64,000 bases of DNA from Pseudomonas sp. HAR-UPW-AIA-41 (GCF_002304225.1 NZ_NSLB01000001.1:682001-746000), one strand, 5' to 3'; positions 17,945-27,012 are shown, numbered from the stretch's first letter. Translations and numbers: made by a program. The notes: a model not told the origin generated them from the letters alone.

Positions 17945-18271
17945 TCAGTGACGCGAGTCGAGCTGTGCAACCTGAGCGCGCAGTTGGGTAGGCAGGCGGT
18001 TGCGGCGCACTTCGCGGATCTGACCCTGGTCGTCCTGGACCAGATAGGCCGTGCCGGTCTGACCGATGCCCTGTTGAGTCTTCTGGCCGCCGAAGTAGCC
18101 GATACCGGCACCCACCAGCGCGCCGATCGGGCCGCCCGCGGCGCCGCCGAGCAGGACGCCCACGCCACTGCCGAATACTTCTCCGGTACGGTTGTCTTCT
18201 GTGGTGCCGACGATCTCGGCGGCATTGGCCAGGGGGGCGATCAGGGCCAGGGCAAGCAGGAATTTGTTCAT
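17945..18271 (-). CDS. Small exported glycine-zipper protein
   Basis: A 108-residue protein with a short signal peptide (MNKFLLALALIAPLANA) cut at about residue 17-18. The mature part contains a Gly-zipper hairpin: GSGVGVLLGGAAGGPIGALV, then GAGIGYFGGQ. This resembles glycine-zipper 2TM outer-membrane proteins such as the SlyB/RcnB-like group, but there is no lipobox Cys. The C-terminus is polar and Arg/Gln-rich. The ATG at 18271 has GGAG eight bases upstream; 20 extra codons upstream are open but would bury the signal peptide. Function unknown. Confidence 0.75.
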   Translation of the reverse strand: MNKFLLALALIAPLANAAEIVGTTEDNRTGEVFGSGVGVLLGGAAGGPIGALVGAGIGYFGGQKTQQGIGQTGTAYLVQDDQGQIREVRRNRLPTQLRAQVAQLDSRH

Positions 18272-18401
18272 TGTGCAGTTCTCCGTAAGGCGATGTGAGG
18301 GGCTGTTCAGCCGACGGAGATAGGTTCTCAAAATGCTGGTTCAGCAAGAATCACCATGATCTGTACTGCTTAATTTCATAAATAGAAATAGATCAGGCAT
18401 G

Positions 18402-18424
18402 AAAAAGCCCTCCGAAGAGGGCTC
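18402..18424 (-). terminator. Terminator of the minus-strand redox operon
   Basis: Perfect 7-bp stem AGCCCTC/GAGGGCT with a CGAA loop; five A on the plus strand form the U tract for minus-strand transcription. It lies 30 bases after the stop of the NTF2-like gene. Confidence 0.88.
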
Positions 18425-18453
18425 TCACAGGTGCAGCTTGTGCGCTGAGGCAT

Positions 18454-18927
18454 TCAGAGACCGAGCTGGGTCAGCCCCGGATGCTCGTCGGGGCGGCGCC
18501 CTTGGGGCCAGTGGAACAGCCTCTCGTCCTCACGGATCGGCAGATCATTGATGCTGGCATGGCGCACCTGCATCAGGCCCTGCTCGTCGAACTCCCAGTT
18601 CTCGTTGCCGTAGGAGCGGTACCACTGACCGTTCTCGTCATGCCACTCGTAGGCAAAGCGCACGGCGATGCGGTTGCCCTCATGGGCCCAGAGCTCCTTG
18701 ATCAGGCGGTACTGCTGTTCACGCTGCCATTTGCGGGTGAGGAAGTCGCGGATCTGCTCGCGGCCGCGCGGGAACTTGCTGCGGTTGCGCCACTGGCTGT
18801 CGGCGGTATAGGCCAGCACCACCCGCTCGGGGTCGCGGCTGTTCCAGCCATCCTCGGCCATGCGCACTTTCTGCGCGGCGGTCTCACGGGTAAAGGGCGG
18901 GAAGGGCGGACGGGCTTCGGGGTTCAT
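18454..18927 (-). CDS. DUF1348 / NTF2-like (SnoaL fold) protein
   Basis: A 157-residue soluble protein of the DUF1348 group, a nuclear-transport-factor-2-like fold. Recognisable stretches are [58 protein letters not shown] and [14 protein letters not shown]. Such proteins are commonly found near oxidoreductases and may bind small ligands; no catalytic role is established. It is the last gene of the minus-strand run GST, flavin-iron-sulfur fusion, cupin, DUF1348, 24 bases after the cupin gene. Confidence 0.8.
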   Translation of the reverse strand: MNPEARPPFPPFTRETAAQKVRMAEDGWNSRDPERVVLAYTADSQWRNRSKFPRGREQIRDFLTRKWQREQQYRLIKELWAHEGNRIAVRFAYEWHDENGQWYRSYGNENWEFDEQGLMQVRHASINDLPIREDERLFHWPQGRRPDEHPGLTQLGL

Positions 18928-18951
18928 GGGCGGTTCCTTGTGGAGTTGAGG

Positions 18952-19263
18952 TTAAACGCTGCCGGCGGTTTCGATAACCAGCACCCGCGCCACCCCGATC
19001 GGGTGGGCGACATGCTCGGTGCCGCGACTGGCATAGAAGATGTCGCCACAGTCGAGCAGGCACTCACGTTCCTGCCCATCCTGGCGGTAGTGCATGCGCA
19101 CCTGGCCATCGAGCACGACAAAGACTTCCTCTCCGTCGTTGATATGCCAGCGGTAGGGCTGGTCGGTCCAGTGCAGGCGGGTGGTGATGCCGTTCATGCT
19201 GGCGATGTCGAGCGCGCCCCAGGCACGCTCGGCGGTGAAGTCCTTGCTGCGGATAATCTTCAT
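18952..19263 (-). CDS. Cupin domain protein
   Basis: A 103-residue single-domain cupin. The first cupin motif appears as RWHINDGEEVFVVLDGQV and the second as CGDIFYASRGTEHVAHPIG. One metal-ligand His and a Glu are present in motif 1 and a His in motif 2, so a metal site is plausible. The ATG at 19263 is preferred over 19272 because AGGA lies nine bases upstream of the former and abuts the latter. It lies 11 bases after the fusion oxidoreductase, so the two are probably co-translated. Confidence 0.8.
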   Translation of the reverse strand: MKIIRSKDFTAERAWGALDIASMNGITTRLHWTDQPYRWHINDGEEVFVVLDGQVRMHYRQDGQERECLLDCGDIFYASRGTEHVAHPIGVARVLVIETAGSV

Positions 19264-19274
19264 GGACGACATTC

Positions 19275-21338
19275 CTAGAGGTCGAGGACCAATGGTTGCG
19301 TCCCGTCCTTGCCGGCGGCCGGCACGGCGCAGCAGATCAGCGCCTCACCCTCGGCCGGCAGGTTGGCCGGTGGCTGCGGGTAGGTCACCTGACCGCTAAC
19401 GATGCGTGTGCAGCAGGTGCCGCAGGTGCCGCCCCGGCAGCTGAACTCCGGGGTCAGGCCGCGGCTCTCGGCCAGCTCCAGCAGGCTACCGCTGCCGGGC
19501 GTCCAGCGCGCTTCCTTGCCCGAGTGCTCGAACAACACGGGCACAGGGATGCTGGCCGCCGGTGGCCAGTCCTGTGTCGGGCCGGCCTGATCAGGACGCC
19601 GCTTGAGGCTGGAGGGACCGAAGGTTTCGGCATGCAGGCGGTTGTCGCTGATGTTCAGCTCGCGCAGACCGTCATACAGGTCCTGGGTAAAAGCGGACGG
19701 CCCGCACAGCACGAAGTCATAGTCATCGAAGGGCAGCACGGCCTTGAGCAGTTCGACATCGATGCGCCCGTGCAGGTCGAAGTCCACGCCTTCGCGCGCG
19801 TCGGCCTCGGGCTGGCTGATCACCCGCAGCCAGTGCAATGTCTCGCCGTTCTCCTGCTCAAGCTCCTGCAACTCGCGGCTGAAGGCCAACTCCGCCTGCT
19901 GGCGGGCACTCTGGATCAGCCAGACTGTGCGGCGCCGGCGCAGCCGGCGATTCTGGTAAGCCACTTCACGCAGCATGCTCAGCAGCGGGGTGATCCCAAC
20001 CCCGGCCGCCAGCAGCACCAGCGGCCGGCGCTGCTCGGGGTCGAGCACGAACTGGCCCTGTGGCGCCTTGGCCTCCAGCAGGCTGCCGCCCCCGATCTGC
20101 TCATGCAGATAGCCGGACGCCAGTCCGTCGCGCTTCACGCTGATGCGCAGGAAGTCATCGGATGGCGCGCTGGACAGGCTGTAGGTGCGGATGAGCGGGT
20201 GTGCCTGCCCGGGAATCGTCAGGCGCAGGGGCAGATGCTGACCCGCCGAGAACGTCGGCCAGCCTCCGGCGTCGGCCGGCTGCAGATAGAACGAGCGGAT
20301 GCTGGCGCTTTCGTCGACCACCCGGGCCACCCGCAGGGGCCGCCACTGATCGCGCAGCGCCTGCGCCTGCAGTCGTGCCTCGGCCTGCTCCCAGCTGCCG
20401 GTCATCAGGCTATTCGGTGAGTAGCTCTGGAAATCCCAGCGCAGCGCCAGCGCGCCGCGCCGGCGGACCACCTGCTCGACCTCCACGTGCCAAAGCCGCT
20501 CGGCGCCCTGGAAGGCGCGGATTTCCTCACCCTCCAGGGTCAGCTCGGTGCGCCCGCTGAGCTGCAGCAGATCACCCGTGGCGAAGTCGATGAACAGCAG
20601 ACCGGCCTGTGGGTTGAGCAGCAGGTTGCCGAGGGTGTTGAAGTGCAGGTTGCCGGCAAAGTCCGGGATGCTCAGGCGGTTGCCCTGCACCCGCACGAAG
20701 CCGGCCTGGCCGCCGCGGTGGGAAACGTCCACCGCCAGCCGGCCATCCTCCAGGGTGACGTAGCTGGCGACGAAGAAAGTGTCGGCGCCGGCAATCATCT
20801 GCTGCGCCGGCTCATCCAGATGATCCAGCCGCTCGGCCACTACAGTCGGTAGCGGCTGGCTGGCGGGCAGCAGGTGCTGACGCAGCTGGATGTACTGCGG
20901 GCAATTGCCGAATGCCTGATCCACGGCGATGCCAAGACCCTGGGCGTCACGTCCGACCACCTGGCCGTTCAGGCGATTGCGCCGGCGGGTATGCAGCTCG
21001 ATGCCGAGCAGGCCGACGGCCGCGCCGTCTTGCAGCGTCTGCGCCGCCGGATCGCCCGCGCCGGGCGTGCTATCCAGCCGCAACAGACGCGGCTCAGGCG
21101 AATGGGCAAATCCGGGCGGGCCCTCGAGGATGCTGGCCCAAGGGCGCCCCTGGGCATCGACCGAGCCCAGCAGCACAAACGGCAGCTGCCGGTAGAAATC
21201 GCGGTGCTGGTCGGGCATGTGGTCGCGGATCACCCGGCGGCCGAATACTTCCATGCGCTCGGCCACGCCTGCACGTTCCTGCAGCTGCTTTTCCCCGGGG
21301 TGCCAGGGCGATGAATCGGGCGGCAGTGGGCTGGTCAT
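19275..21338 (-). CDS. Fusion oxidoreductase: PNPOx-like flavin domain, ferredoxin reductase, 2Fe-2S ferredoxin
   Basis: A 687-residue three-part protein. Residues about 30-300 resemble the pyridoxamine-phosphate-oxidase split-barrel (PFVLLGSVDAQGRPWASIL, SHRGGQAGFVRV). Residues about 330-575 are an FAD/NAD(P)H reductase with RTYSLSS for FAD and LLAAGVGITPLLSML for the nucleotide. The C-terminal plant-type ferredoxin has CRGGTCGTC at about 632-640 and a later ICC. This layout would pass electrons from NAD(P)H through FAD and 2Fe-2S to an acceptor at the flavin-like barrel. It lies in an operon with GST and cupin genes. The natural substrate is unknown. Confidence 0.85.
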   Translation of the reverse strand: MTSPLPPDSSPWHPGEKQLQERAGVAERMEVFGRRVIRDHMPDQHRDFYRQLPFVLLGSVDAQGRPWASILEGPPGFAHSPEPRLLRLDSTPGAGDPAAQTLQDGAAVGLLGIELHTRRRNRLNGQVVGRDAQGLGIAVDQAFGNCPQYIQLRQHLLPASQPLPTVVAERLDHLDEPAQQMIAGADTFFVASYVTLEDGRLAVDVSHRGGQAGFVRVQGNRLSIPDFAGNLHFNTLGNLLLNPQAGLLFIDFATGDLLQLSGRTELTLEGEEIRAFQGAERLWHVEVEQVVRRRGALALRWDFQSYSPNSLMTGSWEQAEARLQAQALRDQWRPLRVARVVDESASIRSFYLQPADAGGWPTFSAGQHLPLRLTIPGQAHPLIRTYSLSSAPSDDFLRISVKRDGLASGYLHEQIGGGSLLEAKAPQGQFVLDPEQRRPLVLLAAGVGITPLLSMLREVAYQNRRLRRRRTVWLIQSARQQAELAFSRELQELEQENGETLHWLRVISQPEADAREGVDFDLHGRIDVELLKAVLPFDDYDFVLCGPSAFTQDLYDGLRELNISDNRLHAETFGPSSLKRRPDQAGPTQDWPPAASIPVPVLFEHSGKEARWTPGSGSLLELAESRGLTPEFSCRGGTCGTCCTRIVSGQVTYPQPPANLPAEGEALICCAVPAAGKDGTQPLVLDL

Positions 21339-21394
21339 GGCGGGGCTCCGCTGAATGAAAAGGCCGGCACGGCTGGTGACCGCGCCGGGGTGAC

Positions 21395-22024
21395 TCAGGC
21401 GCTTTGCAGGCCGACGGCGCTGCGCTGCATCGGCACGAAGCCCGGCAGTGTTTCGATGCGGGCCAGCCAGGCACGCACCTGCGGGTAGTCGGCCAGCGAC
21501 ACATTGCCCTCCGGCGCGTGGGCGATATAGGTATAGCTGGCGACATCGGCCAGAGTCGGCAGGTTGCCGGCGAGGAAGGGACGGCCGGTCAGCTCCTGTT
21601 CGATCACCTTGAGCAGGGCATGGGAGCGGGCGATGGTCGATTCGGCGTCATAAGGCGCACCGAACACGGTGATCAGGCGAGCGGTAGCCGGGCCCGAGGC
21701 GATCTGTCCGGCGGCGACGGACAGCCAGCGCTGTACCTGGGCCGCCATCAGGGCGTCCTTGGGCAGCCACTGGCCGCTGGCGTCGTACTGCTTGGCCAGA
21801 TAGACCAGGATGGCGTTGGAGTCGCTCAGCACCACGCCGTTGTCATCGATCACCGGCACCTGGCCGAAGGGATTCATGGCCAGGAATTCGGCCGATTTGT
21901 GCGCGCCCTTGGCCAGATCGACGAACACCAGTTCGGTCGGCACATTCAGCAGCGAGAGGAACAGCTCGACGCGGTGTGCGTGGCCGGAGAGGGGATGACG
22001 GAAGAGTTTGATCGGCTTGGACAT
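21395..22024 (-). CDS. Glutathione S-transferase
   Basis: A 209-residue cytosolic GST. The thioredoxin-like N-terminal domain includes [19 protein letters not shown] (Ser/His near the usual catalytic position), the cis-Pro region [11 protein letters not shown] and the gamma-glutamyl-binding [12 protein letters not shown]. The helical C-terminal domain has the N-capping box [15 protein letters not shown] stretch ([15 protein letters not shown]). It is the first gene of the minus-strand operon leading to the fusion oxidoreductase. The ATG at 22024 gives the standard N-terminus; 21 open codons upstream are not family-like. Confidence 0.88.
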   Translation of the reverse strand: MSKPIKLFRHPLSGHAHRVELFLSLLNVPTELVFVDLAKGAHKSAEFLAMNPFGQVPVIDDNGVVLSDSNAILVYLAKQYDASGQWLPKDALMAAQVQRWLSVAAGQIASGPATARLITVFGAPYDAESTIARSHALLKVIEQELTGRPFLAGNLPTLADVASYTYIAHAPEGNVSLADYPQVRAWLARIETLPGFVPMQRSAVGLQSA

Positions 22025-22114
22025 GGTGGACTCCGCAGTTAGCAAGGTGAAACAGCGGCACCGGGTGTGCCGTGCTGTGGGAGCCATACTGAGTCACAGA
22101 GCCGAATCGCAGAA

Positions 22115-22130
22115 TCGCCAGAACTGGCAA
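22115..22130. promoter_or_regulatory. Probable LysR-type operator upstream of the GST gene
   Basis: TCGCCAG-AA-CTGGCAA is an inverted repeat with six of seven matching positions, about 90 bases before the GST start and just after the end of the LysR gene at 22165. LysR regulators usually bind such interrupted dyads. Confidence 0.45.
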
Positions 22131-22164
22131 TCCATTGTTGCGCGAAATGAAATGAACGCCTGAC

Positions 22165-23064
22165 TCAGGCCAGCGCCGGGTGCTCGCGCAGACGACTCAC
22201 CGCAAAGTCGACAAAGCTGCGCACCCGCGCGGCGGCGCGCCGGCCTTCACGGTAGACCACGTGTACGGGCAGCTCAGGCAAACCGAACCCCTGCAGCACC
22301 TCGACCAGCTCGCCGCGTTGCAGGCGTTCATGCACCTGATAGCTCATGCAGCGGGTCAGCCCGCCATCGGCGCAGGCCGCACGAATCGCCGCCTGATTGG
22401 TGGTGCAGCTCAAACGGGGGCGCAGCGGGTAATGCCGCAGCGCGCCGTCTACCTGAAAGCGCCACTCGGTCAGCCGTGCATCGGCGCTGGAATGGATAAT
22501 CTGATGATCCCCCAGCTCATTGGGGTGTTGCGGGGTGCCATGCCGGCTGAGGTAGGCCGGGCTGGCGCAGACCACGCGACGGATCTGCCCGGCCTTGAGG
22601 GCGAACAGCGAGGAGTCGGGCAGGGCGCCGGCGAGGATCGCCACATCCACACCTTCTTCGTGAAGGTTCGGCTGACGGTCCAGATAGCGCACATACAGCT
22701 GCACCTCGGGATACTGCTGCAGGTAATCGAGGAGGATGGCCGGCATCAGCTCCTGACCGAACAGCAGGGGCACGCTGACCGTCAGATGCCCGCGCGGCTG
22801 GCTGTGCAGGCCGCTGGCCGAGGCTTCGGCCTCTTGGACCTCGGCGAGAATGCGCTGGCAGTCGGTGGCAAAGCGCTCGCCGGCCTCGGTGAGCAGCACG
22901 CCGCGGGTGCTGCGTTGCAGCAGCGCCAGATTCAGCCGCGCTTCCAGCGCGTCGATGGCGCGGGTGACGGTAGGCGCGGAAAGCTCCAGCTGGCGTGCGG
23001 CGGCGGCCAGGCTCAGGGTCTGGCTGACCGCGAGGAACACCTGCATCTGTTGCTGGCGGTCCAT
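22165..23064 (-). CDS. LysR-family transcriptional regulator (copy 1)
   Basis: A 299-residue LysR regulator. The N-terminal winged helix-turn-helix reads LAAAARQLELSAPTVTRAIDALEARL. The effector-binding domain begins about residue 90 (GHLTVSVPLLFGQELMPAIL). It is very similar along its length to the next gene (23068-23982), and only three bases separate them, so this looks like a tandem duplication transcribed together. Probable targets are the GST/fusion-oxidoreductase operon downstream on the same strand and perhaps the bufferin operon. The effector is unknown. Confidence 0.9.
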   Translation of the reverse strand: MDRQQQMQVFLAVSQTLSLAAAARQLELSAPTVTRAIDALEARLNLALLQRSTRGVLLTEAGERFATDCQRILAEVQEAEASASGLHSQPRGHLTVSVPLLFGQELMPAILLDYLQQYPEVQLYVRYLDRQPNLHEEGVDVAILAGALPDSSLFALKAGQIRRVVCASPAYLSRHGTPQHPNELGDHQIIHSSADARLTEWRFQVDGALRHYPLRPRLSCTTNQAAIRAACADGGLTRCMSYQVHERLQRGELVEVLQGFGLPELPVHVVYREGRRAAARVRSFVDFAVSRLREHPALA

Positions 23065-23067
23065 GGC

Positions 23068-23982
23068 TCAGTGCTGCCTGGGTGGATTGAGCGCCGGGTC
23101 CTGGCTCAGGCGCTGCTCGCAGAAGTCGACGAAGGCGCGCACCTTGGCCGCCACCTTGCGCCCGCCCTGATAAACCACATGCACGGGCAGCGGCGGCTGC
23201 TCGAAGTCCTGCAGAACGATTTCCAGCTCGCCACTGGCGACCTTGGACGCCACCTGATAACTCAGCACCCGGGTCAGCCCCCAGCCCAGCGCGGCGGCAT
23301 TGATGGCCGCCTGGTTGGCGGTGACCACCAGCCGAGGTTGCAGGCGCACGCTGAGCGGGCTGCCGTTGTCCTCGAACTGCCAGTCGCTGAGTAGCGGGCT
23401 GCTGGCTGAGGCCACCACCTGCAGTTGCTGTAGTTGTTCAGGATGAGTCGGTCGTCCGTGGGCATCGAGAAACGCCGGAGAAGCGCAGATCACCCGGCGC
23501 ACTTCACCGACGCGCACGGCATTCAGGCCGCTGTCCGGCAGGTTGCCGATGCGCACGGCCACATCGATGCCTTCATCGACCATGCTCACCACCCGGTCTA
23601 CCAGCAGCGCGCGGATCTGCACGGCCGGATGCTGCTCCAGGAAGTCGACCAGCAACGGGGTGACAAAGAGTTCGCCAAACAACACGGGCGCCGTAAGCGT
23701 CAGTTGGCCCCGGGGCATGGCATGGCTGCCGGCGGCGGACTCTTCGGCCTCTTCCAGTTCGGCGAGGATGCGCCGGCAGTCCTCGGCATAGCGCTGGCCA
23801 GCCTCGGTGATATACACGCTGCGGGTGGTGCGGTTCAGCAGCAGGGTGCCGATGCGTTCTTCCAGTGCGGCGACGGCGCGGGTGACGCTGGGCGGCGACA
23901 TGTTCAGGCGGCGGGCCGCCGCAGCAAACCCCTGTTCCTCGGCAACCGCCAGAAACACCTGCATTTCCTGAAAGCGATCCAT
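23068..23982 (-). CDS. LysR-family transcriptional regulator (copy 2)
   Basis: A 304-residue LysR regulator paralogous to the gene right after it. The HTH is FAAAARRLNMSPPSVTRAVAAL; the effector domain starts about residue 90 (GQLTLTAPVLFGELFVTPLL). It is divergent from the YHS-bufferin operon, with 173 bases between the starts that include a 17-bp dyad. That arrangement is typical for a LysR regulator controlling both itself and its neighbour. Whether the signal is metal, thiol or electrophile stress cannot be read. Confidence 0.9.
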   Translation of the reverse strand: MDRFQEMQVFLAVAEEQGFAAAARRLNMSPPSVTRAVAALEERIGTLLLNRTTRSVYITEAGQRYAEDCRRILAELEEAEESAAGSHAMPRGQLTLTAPVLFGELFVTPLLVDFLEQHPAVQIRALLVDRVVSMVDEGIDVAVRIGNLPDSGLNAVRVGEVRRVICASPAFLDAHGRPTHPEQLQQLQVVASASSPLLSDWQFEDNGSPLSVRLQPRLVVTANQAAINAAALGWGLTRVLSYQVASKVASGELEIVLQDFEQPPLPVHVVYQGGRKVAAKVRAFVDFCEQRLSQDPALNPPRQH

Positions 23983-24020
23983 GTCGGCCTCCTGATGTGA
24001 GAGGACAGTCTGCGTGGTTA

Positions 24021-24037
24021 ATTACAGATTCTGCAAT
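24021..24037. promoter_or_regulatory. LysR-type dyad between LysR copy 2 and the bufferin operon
   Basis: ATTACAGA-T-TCTGCAAT is a 17-bp inverted repeat with seven of eight arm positions matching, placed 39 bases before the LysR start and 119 before the YHS gene. It fits the ATxxT-N-AxxAT class of LysR sites and is the best candidate operator for the divergent pair. Confidence 0.6.
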
Positions 24038-24155
24038 AGAGCTTTGTCAACTTGGGCTGTTCTTGTTCTTTCTGTGGGTTTTTACAGTGCGCTCACGTCG
24101 GACTCAACGGGTTCGGACGTTAACCCACTGCTCAACTGATCCAGCAAGGAAAACC

Positions 24156-24659
24156 ATGATGAACCTGAAGAACTCCTTTATCGCTAGCTCCCTCGCCATT
24201 GCACTGGCCACCGGCGGCGCAGCGCTGCTGACCGCCACCAGCAGCTTCGCCTACGACGAAGCCTCCACCGCCTCGATCAACGTCGATGCCGGTCAGGTGA
24301 TCCTCAAGGGTTACGACACCGTGTCCTATTTCCAGGGCAAACCGGCCATGGGCGACAAGCGTTTTGCCGTGAAGCATGAAGGTGCCACCTACTACTTCGC
24401 CTCGGCCGAGAACATGAAGACCTTCCAGGGCGATGCCGCGCACTACGTGCCGCAGTTCGGCGGTTTCTGTGCCATGGGCGCGGCGCTGGGCAAGAAGCTC
24501 GACGTCGACCCGAGCCAGTACAAAGTGGTCGACGGCAAGCTGTACCTGAACGTCAACGCGGACGTGTTCAAGAAGTGGTCCGAGGACGTGCCGGGCAACA
24601 TTGCCAAGGCCAACGCCAACTGGCCGTCCATCAAGGACAAGGCCCCGAGCAGCCTGTAA
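24156..24659 (+). CDS. Exported YHS-domain protein
   Basis: A 167-residue secreted protein. The signal peptide ends near residue 34 (ATSSFA-YDE). The mature part is a YHS domain: VILKGYDTVSYFQGKPAMGD, EGATYYFASAENMKTFQGD and YVPQFGGFCAMG with a single Cys. YHS domains are metal-binding modules seen in copper and heavy-metal proteins. It leads the operon that continues with DoxX, GST and the bufferin genes, so it probably works in periplasmic metal handling. AAGGA lies five bases before the ATG at 24156; a second ATG follows at once. Confidence 0.85.
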   Translation: MMNLKNSFIASSLAIALATGGAALLTATSSFAYDEASTASINVDAGQVILKGYDTVSYFQGKPAMGDKRFAVKHEGATYYFASAENMKTFQGDAAHYVPQFGGFCAMGAALGKKLDVDPSQYKVVDGKLYLNVNADVFKKWSEDVPGNIAKANANWPSIKDKAPSSL

Positions 24660-24713
24660 CCCGCCTGCCCCTGTTGGCGATTCAAGCCGACAGGGGCTTT
24701 CCGGAGAGATGAC

Positions 24714-25211
24714 ATGACTGTCCAAACCCTATCCGCTCGCTGGCAGGCATTGGGCCGTGATGCCCTGTTGCTGCAGGCCCGTATTACCCCAGGGGCGGTG
24801 TTCTGGCAATCCGGCCGGACCAAGGTCGATGGCTGGCAGCTCAAGGAGTCGGCGCTCTACCTGTTTCAGGAGGAGTACCGCCTGCCGCTGATCGATCCGG
24901 CGCTGGCCGCCGGGCTTGCCGCCTTTGCCGAGCATCTGTTGCCGATCCTGTTGCTGCTCGGACTGGGCACGCGCCTGGCTGCCGCCGGCCTGCTGGGCAT
25001 GACGCTGGTGATTCAGCTCTTGGTCTACCCAGATGCCTGGGCGACCCACGGTACCTGGGCGGTGGCCTTGCTGCTGCTGATCGGACAGGGCGGCGGACGT
25101 CTGTCGCTTGATCACGGACTGCAACGCCTGCGGCAACGCCACCACGGCGTCAGTCAGAACCCCTGTGCCGGTCATGCCGATCCGGAACAATGCCTGAGGG
25201 CACCGCAATGA
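24714..25211 (+). CDS. DoxX-family membrane protein
   Basis: A 165-residue inner-membrane protein of the DoxX group. Three clear hydrophobic helices are at about 62-82, 86-104 and 110-125, after a short N-terminal segment with [18 protein letters not shown], the usual DoxX opening. The polar C-terminal tail has two Cys. DoxX proteins are frequent partners in bufferin operons (called BufD there) and may serve in redox or quinone-linked reactions. Its TGA overlaps the ATG of the GST gene by four bases, so translation is coupled. Confidence 0.85.
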   Translation: MTVQTLSARWQALGRDALLLQARITPGAVFWQSGRTKVDGWQLKESALYLFQEEYRLPLIDPALAAGLAAFAEHLLPILLLLGLGTRLAAAGLLGMTLVIQLLVYPDAWATHGTWAVALLLLIGQGGGRLSLDHGLQRLRQRHHGVSQNPCAGHADPEQCLRAPQ

Positions 25212-25831
25212 TTGAACTCTACAGTGCCAACACCCCCAACGGTCTGAAAGTACCGATCGCCCTGGAAGAGCTGGGTGTCGAGTACCGCCTGATCAAGGTC
25301 AATCTGAGTAAGGGTGAGCAGAAGCGTCCGGCGTTTCTGGCGCTCAATCCCAACGGGCGGATTCCCGTGCTGGTCGACCTCGACGGTCCCGGCGCTCAGC
25401 CGCTAAACCTTGCCGAATCCGGCGCCATCCTGCTGTACCTGGCGCAGAAGCACGGTGACTTGCTGCCGGTTGATCCGCGTGAGTACCAGCGCGCCATGGA
25501 GTACCTGTTCCTGCAGGTGGCCAGCGTCGGGCCGATGTTCGGTCAGGCCGGCTGGTTCCTGCGCTCGGCACCCGAGCCTGTGCCGCTGGCCATCGAGCGT
25601 TACCGCAACGAGTCGCTGCGCCTGACTGCGCTGCTGGATGAGCGTCTGGCCGAGGTGCCCTGCCTCGCCGGCAGCAGCTACTCGATCGCCGACATCATGC
25701 ACTTCAGCTGGCTGCGCATTGCCGACTATGCCGGCGTCGATCTGGACAAATTTCCCCATGTCCGCGCCTGGGTTGAGCGCATCAGTGCCCGGCCCGCCGT
25801 GCAGCGGGCACTGGCCCGGCTGCAGAACTGA
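25208..25831 (+). CDS. Glutathione S-transferase (Nu/YfcG-like)
   Basis: A 207-residue GST resembling the YfcG/YghU (Nu) group. [21 protein letters not shown] contains the Thr-Pro-Asn motif that binds glutathione in that group; [12 protein letters not shown] and [12 protein letters not shown] follow. Nu-class enzymes often act as disulfide-bond oxidoreductases. It overlaps the DoxX gene and lies 20 bases before the bufferin precursor, so it may help handle the thiols of the precursor or protect from metal-induced thiol stress; that link is inference. The ATG at 25208 replaces an upstream in-frame codon at 25190. Confidence 0.85.
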   Translation: MIELYSANTPNGLKVPIALEELGVEYRLIKVNLSKGEQKRPAFLALNPNGRIPVLVDLDGPGAQPLNLAESGAILLYLAQKHGDLLPVDPREYQRAMEYLFLQVASVGPMFGQAGWFLRSAPEPVPLAIERYRNESLRLTALLDERLAEVPCLAGSSYSIADIMHFSWLRIADYAGVDLDKFPHVRAWVERISARPAVQRALARLQN

Positions 25832-25851
25832 CCTTCTCTGAGGAGTACCTT

Positions 25852-26139
25852 ATGCAAACGCTCAACACCTGCCTGGCCCTGTCATTGGCCAGTGCCTTGC
25901 TTGCGGCCACCCAGTCGGCCAGCGCCGCCGATGCCCCGGTCAATGCCGGCAAGGAAAAATGCTACGGGGTTTCGCTGGCCGGGCAGAACGACTGCGCCGC
26001 CGGCCCCGGCACCTCCTGCGCGGGCACCTCGAAGGTCGACTATCAAGGCAATGCCTGGAAGCTGGTCCCGGCCGGCACCTGTGTAGAGATCGAAACCCCG
26101 TTCGGCAAAGGTTCGCTCGAGCCCGTGCAGAGGCCCTGA
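25852..26139 (+). CDS. bufA1: Bufferin-type RiPP metallophore precursor (BufA1, DUF2282)
   Basis: A 95-residue precursor. A Sec signal peptide ends at about residue 25 (QSASA-A). The mature part carries the four conserved Cys of DUF2282 at 37, 48, 56 and 77 in [28 protein letters not shown] and [10 protein letters not shown]. In bufferins, an MNIO enzyme converts core cysteines to thiooxazoles, giving a periplasmic copper-binding peptide. The modifying enzyme and partner follow immediately. GAGGAG precedes the ATG. The family assignment is firm; the metal bound here is inference from the family. Confidence 0.9.
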   Translation: MQTLNTCLALSLASALLAATQSASAADAPVNAGKEKCYGVSLAGQNDCAAGPGTSCAGTSKVDYQGNAWKLVPAGTCVEIETPFGKGSLEPVQRP

Positions 26140-26142
26140 ACC

Positions 26143-27012
26143 ATGAGCAGTCTCGCGCTCCGTGGCGGTGCCGGTGTGGCGTTCAAGCCGGTGCATTTCG
26201 ATGCCCTGCTGGCCAATCCGGGGCGCGTCGACTTTATCGAGGTACATGCGGAGAACTATTTCGGCGACGGCGGCCTGCTGCATGCGCAACTCGCCGAGCT
26301 GCGCCGACATCTGCCACTGTCGGTGCATGGCGTGGGGCTTTCGCTGGGCGGCGTTGATCCGCTGGACGCTGAGCATCTGCAACGCCTGCGCCGGCTGTGC
26401 GAACGCTACGAACCGCAGCTGGTTTCCGAGCACCTGGCCTGGTCCGGGCATGCCGGTCAGTACCTGGGCGATCTGCTGCCGCTGGCTTACAACGCCGCCA
26501 CGTTGCAGCGGGTAAGCGCACGGATACAGCAGGTGCAGGAGGCGCTGGGGCGCACGATCCTGATCGAGAATCCGGCCGTCTACCTGCGTCTGGACGAGTC
26601 CGACATGAGCGAGGTTGAGTTTCTCCGTCAGCTCTGCCGCGATACCGACTGCGGCCTGCTGCTGGATCTGAATAACCTGCTGGTCAGCTGCCACAACTGC
26701 GGTGGCAGCGCGGACGCTTACCTCAAAGCCTTGCCGGCTGAACGGGTAGGGGAGCTGCACCTGGCCGGCCACACCCGCATGCCGATTGGCGACGGCACGC
26801 TGCTGATCGACGATCACGCCAGTGCGGTGGCCGACGACACCTGGGCTTTGTATGTGCAGTGGCTGCTGCTGGCCGGCGCGCGCCCCAGCCTGATCGAATG
26901 GGACCGCGAGTTGCCCGCCTGGAGCACCCTGGCGGCCGAAGTCGATTGCGCCAGGGCGCTGCAACAAAGCCCCTATATGCCGCCTTGCGCTGATCGGGAG
27001 AAACTCGCATGA
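26143..27012 (+). CDS. bufB: MNIO-family (DUF692) bufferin maturation enzyme BufB
   Basis: A 289-residue multinuclear non-heme iron oxygenase (DUF692, TIM barrel). The conserved metal-binding and barrel motifs are visible: FIEVHAENYFGDGG, LSVHGVGLSLGG, SEHLAWSG, ILIENPAVYL, LLLDLNNLLVSCHN, ELHLAGH and PSLIEWDRELP. It would oxidise cysteines of the precursor encoded directly upstream, with help from the DUF2063 partner. It starts three bases after bufA1 and overlaps bufC by four bases, so the three are translated together. Confidence 0.93.
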   Translation: MSSLALRGGAGVAFKPVHFDALLANPGRVDFIEVHAENYFGDGGLLHAQLAELRRHLPLSVHGVGLSLGGVDPLDAEHLQRLRRLCERYEPQLVSEHLAWSGHAGQYLGDLLPLAYNAATLQRVSARIQQVQEALGRTILIENPAVYLRLDESDMSEVEFLRQLCRDTDCGLLLDLNNLLVSCHNCGGSADAYLKALPAERVGELHLAGHTRMPIGDGTLLIDDHASAVADDTWALYVQWLLLAGARPSLIEWDRELPAWSTLAAEVDCARALQQSPYMPPCADREKLA

